Shown piece after piece: positions 12,126 through 23,797 of a stretch of DNA of 64,000 nt (its first letter is position 1; each line of letters opens with the position of its first letter). The stretch spans positions 6,446,014-6,510,013 of the forward strand of contig CM056389.1 of NCBI GenBank assembly GCA_029718625.1, written 5' to 3'. Position numbers and translations under genes: made by a program. Source of the stretch: Synaphobranchus kaupii. Lineage: Eukaryota > Chordata > Actinopteri > Anguilliformes > Synaphobranchidae. The notes beneath the pieces are model-generated. The model saw only the letters and a program-made list of their open reading frames with translations. It was not told where the DNA came from and made no database searches.

Positions 12126-13190
12126 GATTGTTTGAAAGAATAAATTCAGCTTTTTTAAAATTCACATCAGCGCGCTGTTTAGAGATCAGTTCATCGCGCT
12201 GTTGCGCGGGCAGTTCAGAGTGGCGATGCCTGCGTCGGGAGACTTTGACCGGCGTTGTTTGGTGAACGGTGTCAACAAACTCAATCAATTCCTGGCGTGG
12301 ATTTTCATTGGCTGAGTCCAGATACAAAGGTGGTTTGGCTTCCTCGGCTCCTCTAGCGGCGCCCAGTGAGCCCAGCATAGCATCCGTGTCCATAGTTTGT
12401 AGATGATCCCCAGTCAAGTCCACTCGTACAAGTGCGCTGGTGTCCAACAATTCCCCGCAGATTGATTCAGATTTTTCCTGCAAGCTTTCTCATGATATCG
12501 ACAGGCAGTTGCCTGGATCAAGGCGCAAAGGTAAAACTTTGATAGGAAGTATGGAAAAGTTTGTCGTACTTTGATGGGCAGATTGGTCTATATTACACTT
12601 TACGGGGCTGGGATTTAGTTGAATATCGCCAGCTAATAGCAACAACAAAAGAAAACTTGCCATTGCTTTCCACCACCTGTGTTTTTTAGTCCTTGCAATT
12701 TGCTTGATTGCTGATATTCTCGTAGCTACACGAGCAAGACCATTGTCAAGGATTGTGGAGAATATGATCCATGACCAATATTGTTCAGGTTGTACTTAAT
12801 GGGGAAGCGATAATTGAATTGTTTGACAGGCGTATTTCCCGCCATTGCCAGTCCGTAAACAATGGAGAAGAGTAACAATAACCCACAGATGGATATTATA
12901 AACAAGCTTGTGAGTGCTGTGTTTGCATTGGCCTGTTTCTTGATGTTGAGTTGCCTTTGTCTGTGTGCACAGTAAAAACTGTGTTTGGTGTTACTCACAG
13001 ATTTGTGTAGGGGCGGCAGGATGATCTTTTTCTTTTTAGCGGTGGGTAAAATGGTAAATACGGTAAGCAAAGTCAGCAGGGTGCCCAACAAACCGCGCTG
13101 AACATAGACTGTTGTAGCCACATCCGCATCCGCCAAGGCCGCCATCTTCAATCCACCCAGTCTTCGACCTCGTAGTGGCATTTCAGTCGT
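12126..13190 (-). pseudogene. LINE ORF1-like region with hydrophobic segments and a 2A-like motif
   Basis: The minus-strand ORF 13181-12726 (151 aa) has two hydrophobic stretches (LLGTLLTLLTVFTILP and SLFIISICGLLLLFSIVYGL). After a frame change near 12730, ARVATRISAIKQIARTKKHR leads into a Leu run followed by AGDIQLNPSP (12651-12604). A further open segment 12483-12085 ends near a frame change that once led into the endonuclease. The D-I-x-x-N-P-x-P pattern recalls the 2A translational-recoding motif found in some APE-type LINEs, with Gln for Glu and Ser for Gly. The region is non-functional here. Confidence 0.6.
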
Positions 13191-15438
13191 AATGAGCTAG
13201 CCTACTTCGCAGCAATTTGGCCTCCTTTAGTATCACGCATTGAATTTAGTTGCATTAAGACGGAGGTTGATTATTATTATTATTTCATTTTTTTTACCAC
13301 TAGATGGGAGTATTTATCTGTACATGTAGGCCTATCCTGAGCAGCCTCTACCAAGCACTGACTGAAAGTGTCCTAACTTTCAATGTTGTTTCCTGGTTCA
13401 GTCACCTGTCTGTGAGGAGCAAAGAGAGAGTTAACCAGGGAATCTAATTTACTGGCTACAAACAGACCCAGCCCCCAGAGCACCATGCAAAAGCAGTGAA
13501 GAGAATGGCCATAAAAATCCTGAATGACGCTTCCCACCCCCTTCATATCTCTTTTGAGATGATGGCCTCTGGGCGAAGGTTCAGAGTCCCCTGTGCACGG
13601 CATGCTGTTATGAAATATAATTTATCCCCACTGCCACTGCCAGCTCAACAGCAATTAAAGTAGGAACCTGTGGACATTAACATTTAACTGTCCACTTTTT
13701 TTAAATCTTCGTGTGTTGTCTTTTTATGTGAGCTATGCACTTTGCCAAATATGTATTTCCATTATTTGCCTGCATTAATGGACAATAATATTTTTGAATC
13801 TGAATATTGAACATTCTGAATGCAACATTTTTAGGACATTTGTCAGGATGTTGATGGTAGGTTAAAAATGGTTTTCTCAAGAACGTCCCTGTAACATTGC
13901 ATGTTAACAAAGATGGAACGCTGTGACTGCAATGTTGTTACAATGCTGTTGGGAGTCCGGACATTGTTGATGGCAGGTTACAAAATATTTTAAAAGAACA
14001 TTTGTTTAACATTACATTTTAATTGCAGTGAAATTGTGCATGTGCTTGCTACTAGAAGAAACTGCTTGAAATATTGGACTTTTCTATGTACTTTTCTAAT
14101 CAGTTGATCAGGCTAAGATCTCCTTACTATCACAAAAAATGCCTGATTTCTGAATACATTGTAAGTCGGCTTTGCTTTAACCACAAGGATGCGAGATGTT
14201 GGCATTATGAGGACACATTTTCAATCCTGACATGTCAGTCAAAAAACACTGCAGTGGTAGTGGAAGGACTCGTCAATCTTCGCTGAGCCAGATTCTCCAC
14301 ACGCTGTACCAATCCAAGATTCAATACGGTAAGAGAAATAACCCTCGTATAACTTACTGCAATGTATCTTTTATACAAACGTGATCATGTTGGGGAATAA
14401 ATGATGCATCGATGCTTTAGGAAAACTATAATGGACAAGTCAAGTGAGCTACCGCAATTGTGTTAACGCTAGCTGTCCAGCTAACAGTTTTTGGTTCCAA
14501 GAACGTTCCCCTCACATTCCTGTTATGGGAATATTATCTTGGAATGTACTGGGAGCGCTTTTTACAGCAAGTTTTTTAAATGTTCCCAGAATGTTTTTTA
14601 GTTATAAGAACTTTCTACATTCTTAGAAGGTTCTTTTACAAAATATGCTGAGGTTTTCACTGGCTAGAAAATATTTTATAAAGTTATTCATGGACATTCT
14701 TGGACACGACAATTTTTAGAAGGTTTTTACAAAATATTCTTGGAAGGTTTTTAGTGGCAAGTTTTTTAAATGTTGCTAGAACGTTTTATCTTCTATGGAT
14801 GGTTCTATGGATGTTCTGTGAAAGCGTTTGGAGAATGTTCTTGTTCTTTGGTTTTAGTAAAGTTGCCTTCATGTCATCTCACCGAAAACTTCCTATTTTC
14901 TCAGAACATTTGTTTAAATACAGCATTATGTTTGTAAAAGGTCTACTTAAATTATTAATAAACATTTTTACACCTATCTACCGCAAACCTGACTAGACAT
15001 ACACAATAACATGACACTAGTACATGATAGGTTAGAAAATTAATGGCTGCTTTTATTTAGTCAAAAGACCATACAAGGGGCATCACTCATGAAACGTGAG
15101 CAGAATGAATGTGTGTAAATCATTCCTATTAGCAATTTTGTTTGTATTTTGGCATTCATCAATGTTTTCATATCTGAGTTTTGTTTGTAGCCTACGTACG
15201 ATCAAACTACACTCGCTCAGAACCATGTGTACAACGTTCTTAAATTCAAAATGCCGCTAAATACAGTTTATGAATATCAGTTAGAATATGAATTTATCTT
15301 TGTTTTCTGTTAAATTCACAAGACTGAGGTGTCGATTTGTGAAGATCCCAAATAAGGGGTGTTATTTTGTATGAGCAGCCGAGATATTATCACGTGTTAT
15401 CATTTCACACTTTGTGGGTGATCAACTAAGAGTCATCG
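13191..15438. other. Gene-free stretch with decayed repeat sequence
   Basis: No convincing gene. 13800-14950 holds many diverged short motifs around GAACATT, AACGTTCC and TTTTAAATGTT on a loose period, which looks like an old decayed transposon or satellite. Short ORFs here (for example 14700-14996) follow that repetition and show no protein family. Confidence 0.5.
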
Positions 15439-15576
15439 GGCCTCATTCATCAAACGATCATAAATATGTGTGGACATTTATGTAAGGAGCAAGTTAGTAT
15501 AAAAATTTACGCCAGATTCATCAAACCGTGTAGGAAAGGCAGATTGATATTCGTCAAATTGCTGTTTACCATCACT

Positions 15577-15596
15577 AGGGGTTAGGGTTAGGGTTA
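15577..15596 (+). repeat. Short telomere-like run
   Basis: About three TTAGGG units inside the Harbinger-like element. Too short to imply a telomere fusion. Confidence 0.7.
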
Positions 15597-15669
15597 CATA
15601 TCATATCACAAGCACAGAACACATTTTATTTATTTCCAGGCTGAGAGGAAGACCATAGCCTAGTGCTTG

Positions 15670-15916
15670 GCAGATGGAAGCAATGCGCTCGTCTGATGCA
15701 GAAAGGCTTGATCTTTAACAGTTCGTGTGACGGGAGATCCTGCATTGAGGGCACATGCTATCTCCAGCCAGGCCTTTTTACTTTACCAGTTCATATGACA
15801 CCAGAACGGACAACACTAAACATTTTTTTTCTTGACTGAATATCTGCTAATAAAACTTTGATTTCAGTGTTGGAATAATTATTTCTTTTGCTTTTTCTGG
15901 GCCGTTTTGACTTGGT
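15670..15916 (-). pseudogene. Myb/SANT-like fragment of a Harbinger element
   Basis: Minus-strand reading gives KSKRPRKSKRNNYSNTEIKV, LLADIQSRKKMF, a stop, then KKAWLEIACALNA. A basic stretch followed by a tryptophan-poor helix set and a W-x-x-I-A-x-x-L-N-A helix is the pattern of the Myb-like DNA-binding protein encoded by PIF/Harbinger transposons. The middle is lost and there are at least two stops, so this is a relic. It supports assigning the enclosing element to that superfamily. Confidence 0.55.
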
Positions 15917-16258
15917 ATGCACCATTCAATGGAATTAGCAATTTCCATATATGGCAATTCATGGGTGTGGATTTATGCTAAAATAAGGTGCACACGCCTC
16001 ATTTAAGATGAATCAGAATGTATGAACGTACACACGGAATACTAACATCTGCTTTCCCACACAGTTTGATGAATCCGCCGTAAAATCTTTCATACAAACT
16101 TCTTATTTATTTACGAACATTTCATGAATGAGGCCCATTGATTGCAATTAAGCACAGCTAGTCAGCATTGAACGGAGCAAGGTGAGTAGCCTATTTGTAA
16201 TGCATAAAGAGTTTTATTTATTATAGTAATAAATAATAACGTATGTAATTTTGTGCAG

Positions 16259-17993
16259 CATACCCCACATAGGGTGAATACTAGCAACATCAGCTGTCCC
16301 TGCTGACCGTTAACAGCCTACCCCACATAGGGTGAATACTAGTAACATCAGCTGTCCCTGCTGACCGTTAACAGCCTACCCCACATAGGGTGAATACTAG
16401 TAACATCAGCTGTCCCTGCTGACCGTTAACAGCCTACCCCACATAGGGTGAATACTAGCAACATCAGCTGTCCCTGCTTACCGTTAACAGCATACCCCAC
16501 ATAGGGTGAATACTAGCAACATCAGCTGTCCCTGCTGGCCGTTAACAGCATACCCCACATAGGGTGAATACTAGCAACATCAGCTGTCCCTGCTGGCCGT
16601 TAACAGCATACCCCACATAGGGTGAATACTAGCAACATCAGCTGTCCCTGTTTACCATTAACAGCATACCCCACATAGGGTGAATACTAGCAACATCAGC
16701 TGTCCCTGTGACCGTTAACAGCCTACCCCACATAGGGTGAATACTAGCAACATCAGCTGTCCCTGCTTACCGTTAACAGCATACCCCACATAGGGTGAAT
16801 ACTAGCAACATCAGCTGTCCCTGTGACCGTTAACAGCATACCCCACATAGGGTGAATACTAGCAACATCAGCTGTCCCTGCTTACCGTTAACAGCATACC
16901 CCACATAGGGTGAATACTAGCAACATCAGCTGTCCCTGTGACCGTTAACAGCATACCCCACATAGGGTGAATACTAGCAACATCAGCTGTCCCTGTGACC
17001 GTTAACAGCATACCCCACATAGGGTGAATACTAGCAACATCAGCTGTCCCTGTGACCGTTAACAGCATACCCCACATAGGGTGAATACTAGCAACATCAG
17101 CTGTCCCTGTGACCGTTAACAGCATACCCCACATAGGGTGAATACTAGCAACATCAGCTGTCCCTGCTTACCGTTAACAGCATACCCCACATAGGGTGAA
17201 TACTAGCAACATCAGCTGTCCCTGCTTACCGTTAACAGCATACCCCACATAGGGTGAATACTAGCAACATCAGCTGTCCCTGCTGACTGTTAACAGCATA
17301 CCCCACATAGGGTGAATACTAGCAACATCAGCTGTCCCTGCTTACCGTTAACAGCATACCCCACATAGGGTGAATACTAGCAACATCAGCTGTCCCTGCT
17401 GACTGTTAACAGCATACCCCACATAGGGTGAATACTAGCAACATCAGCTGTCCCTGCTTACCGTTAACAGCCTACCCCACATAGGGTGAATACTAGCAAC
17501 ATCAGCTGTCCCTGCTTACCGTTAACAGCATACCCCACATAGGGTGAATACTAGCAACATCAGCTGTCCCTGCTGACTGTTAACAGCATACCCCACATAG
17601 GGTGAATACTAGCAACATCAGCTGTCCCTGCTGACCGTTAACAGCCTACCCCACATAGGGTGAATACTAGCAACATCAGCTGTCCCTGCTGACTGTTAAC
17701 AGCATACCCCACATAGGGTGAATACTAGCAACATCAGCTGTCCCTGTGACCGTTAACAGCATACCCCACATAGGGTGAATACTAGCAACATCAGCTGTCC
17801 CTGCTGACTGTTAACAGCATACCCCACATAGGGTGAATACTAGCAACATCAGCTGTCCCTGCTTACCGTTAACAGCATACCCCACATAGGGTGAATACTA
17901 GCAACATCAGCTGTCCCTGCTGGCCGTTAACAGCATACCCCACATAGGGTGAATACTAGCAACATCAGCTGTCCCTGCTTACCGTTAACGGCA
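16259..17993 (+). repeat. 58-bp minisatellite (about 30 copies)
   Basis: Period 58 bp, with shorter 56-57 bp variants. The unit contains CCCCACATAGGGTGAATAC, then TAGCAACATCAGCTGTCCCT, then a variable CTGCTGACC / CTGCTTACC / CTGTGACC block and GTTAACAGC. Variants are clustered, as expected from local unit turnover. A single unamplified relative with the same right flank lies at 21463-21600, and antisense relatives at 33067-33113 and 36719-36765. The 88-codon minus-strand ORF inside is a by-product of 57-bp units. Confidence 0.97.
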
Positions 17994-20026
17994 TCGCTGT
18001 TCCTCCCAGTTATCAGGCTTCCAATTCACTCCCATTCATTTTCAGGACATCAACAAAAGGAATAGTTTTAAAGCACTATTTTTAAATCTTGACACTATAT
18101 GACTTTACCTAATTTGTTGGAATTAAATAGTAAACATGCAATAAACATAATGCTATATTTTCAAAAGTTCTGCTGTACCAACCTTACAAAGGTGTTGCGT
18201 GGGTTAGCTGTATAAAATGTAAGAAATGTAATAAAAAATGTATATAATGTAATAACTTTTTTTTGTTTTTATCTCAGATTTTTTGTGGGTAATTCTGGTG
18301 TCACTCCTATAATACAGGTTGTAAAGTTCACAAACCTTCACTTACCTCAGGCTCTAAAATAAGATGTTTCATCACAGATTTTTAATATTTAGGGATAAAA
18401 AGCTAGTCACACAAAATAGAAAATATTATGTTTTGTGTTAGTTAAAACTTTTGCAGTCAATTTGACTCCAAACATCATAAAGGCATCATAATTTTCTAAT
18501 AGAATACATTTCAATGGAGAAAATAACTGCCTCTATCCACAATAAAATGTTGCAATTTAGAGAGAACTGGGAACCATTTATCAATACCCTTAATTTAGCA
18601 ATAACCTACAATTCCACCTGAACATGCCTGTTAGCCAACCCCGCCCTTCTCTCACGCATCCACACACGCATGCACACACACATGCATCACACACTCATAC
18701 ACATACACATACATAACATTTAATTATTACTATTATATTTCTACATTAGTACATCTCCCCCTATCCACTTTTTTTTATTTTATTTTATTTTACTTTTTTG
18801 TTGTGGTATTGTCTTGTTTTATGATATTTTGTTTGCTTAACTCTACTGTTTACTTAATTTAGTTTTCCCTCCCTTAGAGAGGCTCCAGCACAAAACCTTT
18901 TTGTAAATAACACTATAAAAATAAAGTTGACCTCCGAAGAGGGGGGGTGGTGGCGGGAAGATAAAAAATAAAAAATAAAAATTAAAAATTAAAAAAAAAA
19001 ATTAAAAATAAATAAATAAAGGCATCATAAAATGTCAACATAATATGAGGGTTGAAGAATGTTATATTTAGAAAGCAAAGGTATACCACCAGTAAAATTC
19101 AAAAAGAGAGTAAAAACAGAAAGAGAAACAATTTATTGATGACAATATTTGGAATATTTCTCCTCTTTAACTTGTTCTAAAGTAGGCTAAATATGATAAA
19201 GTAAAGTAAAAAAGTTTGATATGATAGTGTATTAGGATATTATGCAGATATTCATGGATGATGTAAAAAAAAAAGTTGGCTAAATATGATAATATAGATA
19301 TTATGCAGATATTCATGGGTGATGTAAAAAAAGTAAAAAGTTGGCTAAATATGATAATATAGATATTATGCAGATATTCATGGGTGATGTAAAAAAAGTA
19401 AAAAGTTGGCTAAATATGATAATATAGATATTATGCAGATATTCATGGGTGATGTAAAAAAAGTAAAAAGTTGGCTAAATATGATAATATAGATATTATG
19501 CAGATATTCATGGATGATGTAAAAAAAAGTAAAAAGTTGGATAAATATGATAATATAGATATTATGCAGATATTCATGGGTGATCCATGATTGTATTCAG
19601 CTATATTTTGGATTAATAGACAGATCATAATTAAATTATTTGTAATTTGGGGGTCCATTAGGTGAACAGTTGTAATTTCCTCTTTTATGGCCATGGTACT
19701 AGGCAGCAATGGCCTAGGCCGCTCCAATATATACAACAAAAGAAACTTGCGGGGCTGCTGGAAGGCTCGTTCAGATAAGCCCCCACACTGTGGTGCATGA
19801 ATGAGCCTCTGTCCCTCCTCTGACGCTGCTCTGTGCAAGCTTAGCTGCGGTCTGTGACGTGAAAACAAGCAGCTGTAGGGCTGTAGGCCAGGACGTGTTC
19901 CAGAGGAGAACCGTGGGTGTCCCAGCTCTCCTGAATTGGTAGGGTGGTTGGAACATGACTGCGTTTGCAGACAGTTGGACATTCCAGATTGGAGTAATAA
20001 TTGGGATATATACAGCCCCGGGTTAA
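17994..20026. other. Gene-free, AT-rich stretch; possible 5' UTR exon at its end
   Basis: It holds A-rich low-complexity sequence (18960-19015) and a CA-rich run (18660-18715). 19650-20026 is higher in GC, contains a TATATAC-type box and ends at a strong donor (GTAAGT at 20027-20032), so it could be a non-coding first exon of the pyrin-domain gene. That is a guess; transcript data would decide it. Confidence 0.3.
19241..19590 (+). repeat. About 65-bp tandem repeat (5-6 copies)
   Basis: AT-rich units with the core GCAGATATTCATGGGTGATG recur at 19244, 19305, 19370, 19435, 19500 and 19566. Length varies through the A-run. Confidence 0.95.
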
Positions 20027-20296
20027 GTAAGTTTAAATTTTAAATAAATTGCAATCAACAAATTCTCCTCAGTGGCAACATTATGGCAAAGACTAAGTAG
20101 TGGAGTGATTATTATCTTGAGCATGCTGGAGAGAGAGAACTTGCATAAGACCAACATCCAGACAAAGACCATGTTTATGTGTTTAAGATCATGAGATCAA
20201 GACTCCATTTAACATGCATTCCTGCAAGTGTAAATATCCAGAAATATTAGCTCCTGATTTACCAACTACCTTCTGCCCTACACTTAGGTGTCTCTG

Positions 20297-20555
20297 ATGG
20301 CGGGCCAGATCTTGGAGATTCTGGACGAACTGAATAAAGAAGACTTTGAAAGGTTCACACTTTTTTTGAATGACAACGTGCTGGAAGAATGTAAACCCAT
20401 TCCACTGGGTCAACTGGAGGACAAAAGTGTGGCAGGTCTTGTCAAATTGATGAGGCGTTACTATGGTGACAAGATGGTGAAGCTCATACTGGAGATCTTA
20501 AAGAAAATTGGCAGAAATGACCTCGTTGAGAGATGGGAGAGCAATCCTAAAAATA
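20297..20555 (+). CDS. Pyrin-domain (PYD) exon, first coding exon of a predicted PYD-GIMAP gene
   Basis: Encodes 86 residues from ATG at 20297. The sequence reads as a death-fold pyrin domain: helix 1 MAGQILEILDELNKEDFERF, then LFLNDNVLEECKPIPLGQLE, and KLILEILKKIGRNDLVERW as the last helices. The LNKEDFERF and IP-xx-QLE-x-KS positions are PYD hallmarks, and the length is normal. A pyrimidine-rich acceptor (CCTACACTTAG, ending 20287) implies an upstream 5' UTR exon. The donor is ATA|GTAAGA at 20556, phase 1. PYDs self-associate with PYDs of ASC/pycard-type adaptors in inflammasome signalling in the cytosol. In fish they usually head NLRs or caspases. Here the next compatible exons lead to a GIMAP GTPase. 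The domain call is firm; the partner exons are inferred. Confidence 0.8.
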
Positions 20556-20814
20556 GTAAGATACATTATTGTTTCTGTTTATTTATACCGTGTAAAAAGA
20601 ATAGTTATAAGAATACTTAATTTGAAAAGTTACAGGTCCTTTCTTGAAGCAGGTCTACAGATATACAGTATCTGTCCTGTGGAGGTATGTCCTATTCATC
20701 TTATAGAACTGGGATAAGCACATGTCTCTTCACTGTTCTCTGTGCCCTACATTCCACACAACACAATATCTCCTTTCAAAAAATACAGTGGAGCTCAAGT
20801 CTGATTAAAGCCTC

Positions 20815-21137
20815 CAGACTACAGCTGCCCCATTCAGGGTTCCCCTCCAGACTACAGCTGCCCCATTCAGGGTTCCCCTCCAGACCACAGCTGCCCCATT
20901 CAGGGTTCCCCTCCAGACCACAGCTGCCCCATTCAGGGCTCCCCTCCAGACCACAGCTGCCCCATTCAGGGCTCCCCTCCAGACCACAGCTGCCCCATTC
21001 AGGGCTCCCCTCCAGACCACAGCTGCCCCATTCAGGGCTCCCCTCCAGACCACAGCTGCCCCATTCAGGGTTCCCCTCCAGAATAGAGCTGCCCCATTCA
21101 GGGTTCCCCTCCAGACCACAGCTGCCTCATTCAGGGT
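20815..21137 (+). repeat. 33-bp minisatellite (about 10 copies)
   Basis: Units read CTCCAGACCACAGCTGCCCC followed by ATTCAGGGYTCCC. It lies about 260 bp inside the intron after the pyrin exon. The unit has no stops in several frames, giving spurious ORFs on both strands. Confidence 0.96.
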
Positions 21138-21462
21138 AGTTTGTTATCCAATCAGCAGCGAGCTCCTTTCTGTAAGTCACCGTGTAGCCTTGTCTCCACT
21201 TGCTGAAATATGGAATCCAAGTTCATGGAGACGGGTGAGGACACAAGCGGAAGCTTCTTTATAACAAGCTTTTTTAACATAGAAATGTTGCAATTCTTTG
21301 TATTGTTTTTCTCTACGTTCTCTACATCAAGGCTGTTGTATAATGCATACAATGTTGAATCATCTTTTATGTAATTATTTATTTTTAAAAGCTGTTTAAG
21401 AGATATTTCACTTTAGTATAACATAAGTAATTTTATTAATTTCCTCCCCAATGTATTTGCAT

Positions 21463-21600
21463 AGGGTGAATACTAGCAGCATCAACTGTCCCTGTTGACC
21501 GTAAACAGCATCGCTGTTCCTCCCAGTTGTCAGGCTCCCAATTCACTCCCATTCATTTTCGGGACCTCAATAAAATGAGTAGTTTTAAAGCACAAACTAC
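21463..21600 (+). repeat. Unamplified relative of the 58-bp minisatellite and its flank
   Basis: One copy of the unit (AGGGTGAATACTAGCAGCAT ... CTGTTGACCGTAAACAGC) is followed by the same flank seen after the big array (GCATCGCTGTTCCTCCCAG ... TCACTCCCATTCATTTTC). It shows the pre-expansion arrangement. Confidence 0.9.
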
Positions 21601-21819
21601 AGAGGATAATAATGTAATGGATGCAGTACGGATCTCAATGTTTGAATGTGGGTAACTGACTGCCTGGCAGGCTGACTGGCTGGTTGCCTGATCCCCGATG
21701 TTGAAAGCGCATGCGTAAATTTAGAGTAATTACGGTACAAAGTTTGCCATCTAAGTCCCCATACCCTTTTACTAGTACAAGTTGTAGCACCAAAAATCAT
21801 GAATGAACAACTGTGGAAG

Positions 21820-22353
21820 TGTCAGGACTGTTTCTAGACTGCTTTGAATGGGGGGGGGGGGGGGGCGGCATGAAGAGATGTTGGTGGGGCACAAGTGGGG
21901 GACGGGGTAGTGCGGGGTCTGAGGGTCCTCCCCCAGCAAAATTTGAGACTTTTAAAACTCATTTCCTGCATTTCTACACAACCTCACACAGGGCATTTTC
22001 TAAAATAAAATATTTTATAAATATTTTGAAGATTTTTTTTTTTTTCAAAGCGCTAGATCAGATTTGAGATGCTTTCATATAAAGCTAAAGCCATGGTAGG
22101 CTAATCAGTACATTAGTGGATAAGATAATGTTACTACATTTTAAACCATCTTATAGAGAAATGTTAGAGAAATATATTATTTTGATGTGGCATTTTTATG
22201 ATTGGCCGAATCGTCTGTAGCTCTACTGACGGTGCTACGGGCGCCGACTTCATATTATCAGATTAAATGTTTTCCGGTTTTGGCTTTGGGGGGGCAGGCA
22301 GAGCATTTGGGGTGGCATTGCTCCCCCGTGCCCACTCCTAGACATAGCCCTGG
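21820..22353 (-). mobile_element. hAT-like element fragment
   Basis: The right end (CCACTCCTAGACATAGCCCTG, 22330-22352) is the complement of a CAGGGCT... terminus typical of fish hAT elements. The left part contains a 16-base G run (21850-21865). No ORF is recognisable and the left end is uncertain. Confidence 0.35.
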
Positions 22354-22803
22354 GAAGTGTGGATATATTTAAAAATGCATGTCAATTGGCTGAAATGTAT
22401 AATCTTTCTCATAGTCGTTATCGCCCAGTCAATATTGTTTCACCAACGGGAGGGGGACTTTGTTGGTATTGAAATTTTACTCACAACTTTTTACTTTAGG
22501 GAAGTTAGGCCAGATAGCTACACTCTCCAGAGGAAGAAATCGCCCATGTTTTAAAATCAATCAATGTGAGAGGAGCCACAACTAACGAAAAGTAAGCCGA
22601 GTTCAAAGTTCAGATAATTTTTTGACTGTGCAAATACGCGACCTGTTGAGTGACGAATAATTAAACAGCAATTCAAATAATTTAGCCTCCTGTTTGTCAA
22701 ATGGTACGTCGACAATTTTCTGTACTAAGGTACAAACAACGACATACCTAAATTCTGCACAAAGTCCAAGACAACGTGTGGGCTAACTGTTAATGCTGGT
22801 ATA

Positions 22804-23797
22804 CAGTCATGTGAAAAAGTAAGTACACCCTCAAACGGAAGTCAGTTTTTTTTGACATATCTGGACACAAGTTTATTTTATTTTAATTTCAACAATGTTG
22901 ATTGATTAAGGTAAACTAATTCAACAAATGATGCTAAAAACGTAGACCTTGGAAGCAATTGAAATGAACATAAATGCAAATTCCTCATGAGGAAAAAGTA
23001 AGTACACCCCTACCTCTGTACCTCTGGACTGATGAGTCAAAATTGGAGTTGTTTGGGCGCAATGCAAAACGTCATGACTGGCGAAGATGCAACACTGCCT
23101 TTGAGCAGAAGCACCTCATTCCAACGGTGAAACATGATGGAGGCGGTGTTATAGTTTGGGGCTGCTTTGCTGCCTCAGGGCCTGGTAAACTTACCATAAT
23201 AGATTCAACAAAGAATTCAACTTTATGCCAGACCATTCTTGAGGAGAATGTGAGGCCATCAGTTCAGATGCTGAAGCTGAAAAGGTCCTGGATCCTCCAA
23301 CAGGATAATGATCCTAAACATACAAGCAAATCTACTACAGAATTATTAAAAGAAAAAATGGAGGGTTATGGAATGGCCAAGTCAAAGTCCAGACCTCAAT
23401 CCTATCAAAATGCTTTGGGGGGACTTGATGCGGGCTGTGCATTCAAGGAAGCCTCGAACATCACACAATTAAAGCATTACTGCAAAGAAGAATGGCTGAA
23501 AATTCCTCCCAGTCAATGTACGAGACTTTTAGTCAATTACAAGACTTCAGCTGCCGCAAGAAACGCCTAGAAGAGGTTATTGCTGCCAAACAGCAGTTAT
23601 TGAAGCCAGGGGTGTACTTACTTTTCCCTCACAGGCTAATTGCACTTCTGTTGATTTATGATGAATAAATCATTTAAAAGCATCATGTCTGTGTCCTTTG
23701 TTAAATTAGACAACATTTAACAGTAAAAAGCATTGGAATAAGGATCAAATATCCATGTGTCCAAATCTGGGGGTGTACTTACTTTTTAACATGACTA
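22804..23797 (+). mobile_element. Tc1/mariner element with IR/DR ends, internally deleted
   Basis: The outer repeats CAGTCATGTGAAAAAGTAAG (22804) and a complementary end (about 23770-23797) are matched by inner repeats GAAAAAGTAAGTACACCCC (about 22992) and its complement (about 23607-23626). This is the paired IR/DR layout of Sleeping Beauty-like transposons. TA precedes the left end; the last base of the right end is changed. The part encoding the DNA-binding domain is deleted. Confidence 0.88.
23019..23570 (+). pseudogene. Tc1-like transposase, catalytic half only, broken
   Basis: The reading frame starts directly in the catalytic domain at LWTDESKLELFG, with no paired helix-turn-helix before it. 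VKHDGGGVIVWGCFAASGPG and LQQDNDPKHTS carry the first two acidic positions. The frame then shifts near 23355: the usual WPSQSPDLNPI stretch is present but in another frame, followed by K where the third catalytic Glu should be (NPIKMLW). Loss of the DNA-binding half, a frameshift and the Glu-to-Lys change make it inactive. The remaining end sequences might still be movable by a related transposase. Confidence 0.85.

Larger units (their letters stand above)
9131..13190 (-). mobile_element. APE-type non-LTR retrotransposon, decayed
   Basis: Read from right to left, the order is an ORF1-like region with hydrophobic segments and a 2A-like motif (13181-12126), an APE endonuclease (about 12115-11290) and a reverse transcriptase (about 11300-9131). 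The element is broken by frameshifts and stops throughout. Its 3' end is lost at 9131, where it meets unrelated sequence. Domain order and the endonuclease (FNIRS, TETWL, GDYNINW, SDHN) fit the CR1/L2/Rex1-like group; I cannot fix the clade by eye. Four tandem arrays with periods 33, 42, 55 and 66 bp lie inside it. Confidence 0.85.
15439..16137. mobile_element. PIF/Harbinger-like non-autonomous element
   Basis: Inverted ends GGGCCTCATTCATCAAA (15439) and its partner ending GAATGAGGCCC (16137) enclose about 700 bp. The inner arms also pair imperfectly (GATTCATCAAACNGTGTRGG). A Myb/SANT-like coding relic lies inside on the minus strand. A three-base target duplication is not clear (ATC against ATT). 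Confidence 0.65.

Noticed and set aside
15577..15596. TTAGGG run as an interstitial telomere or fusion point
   Set aside because: Only about three units, inside a transposon relic.
16259..17993. CRISPR-like regular repeats
   Set aside because: Units are contiguous with no unique spacers, and the context is a vertebrate genome; this is a minisatellite.
19443..19982. 179-codon minus-strand ORF
   Set aside because: Its C-terminal half is the translated 65-bp tandem repeat and the rest has no family features.
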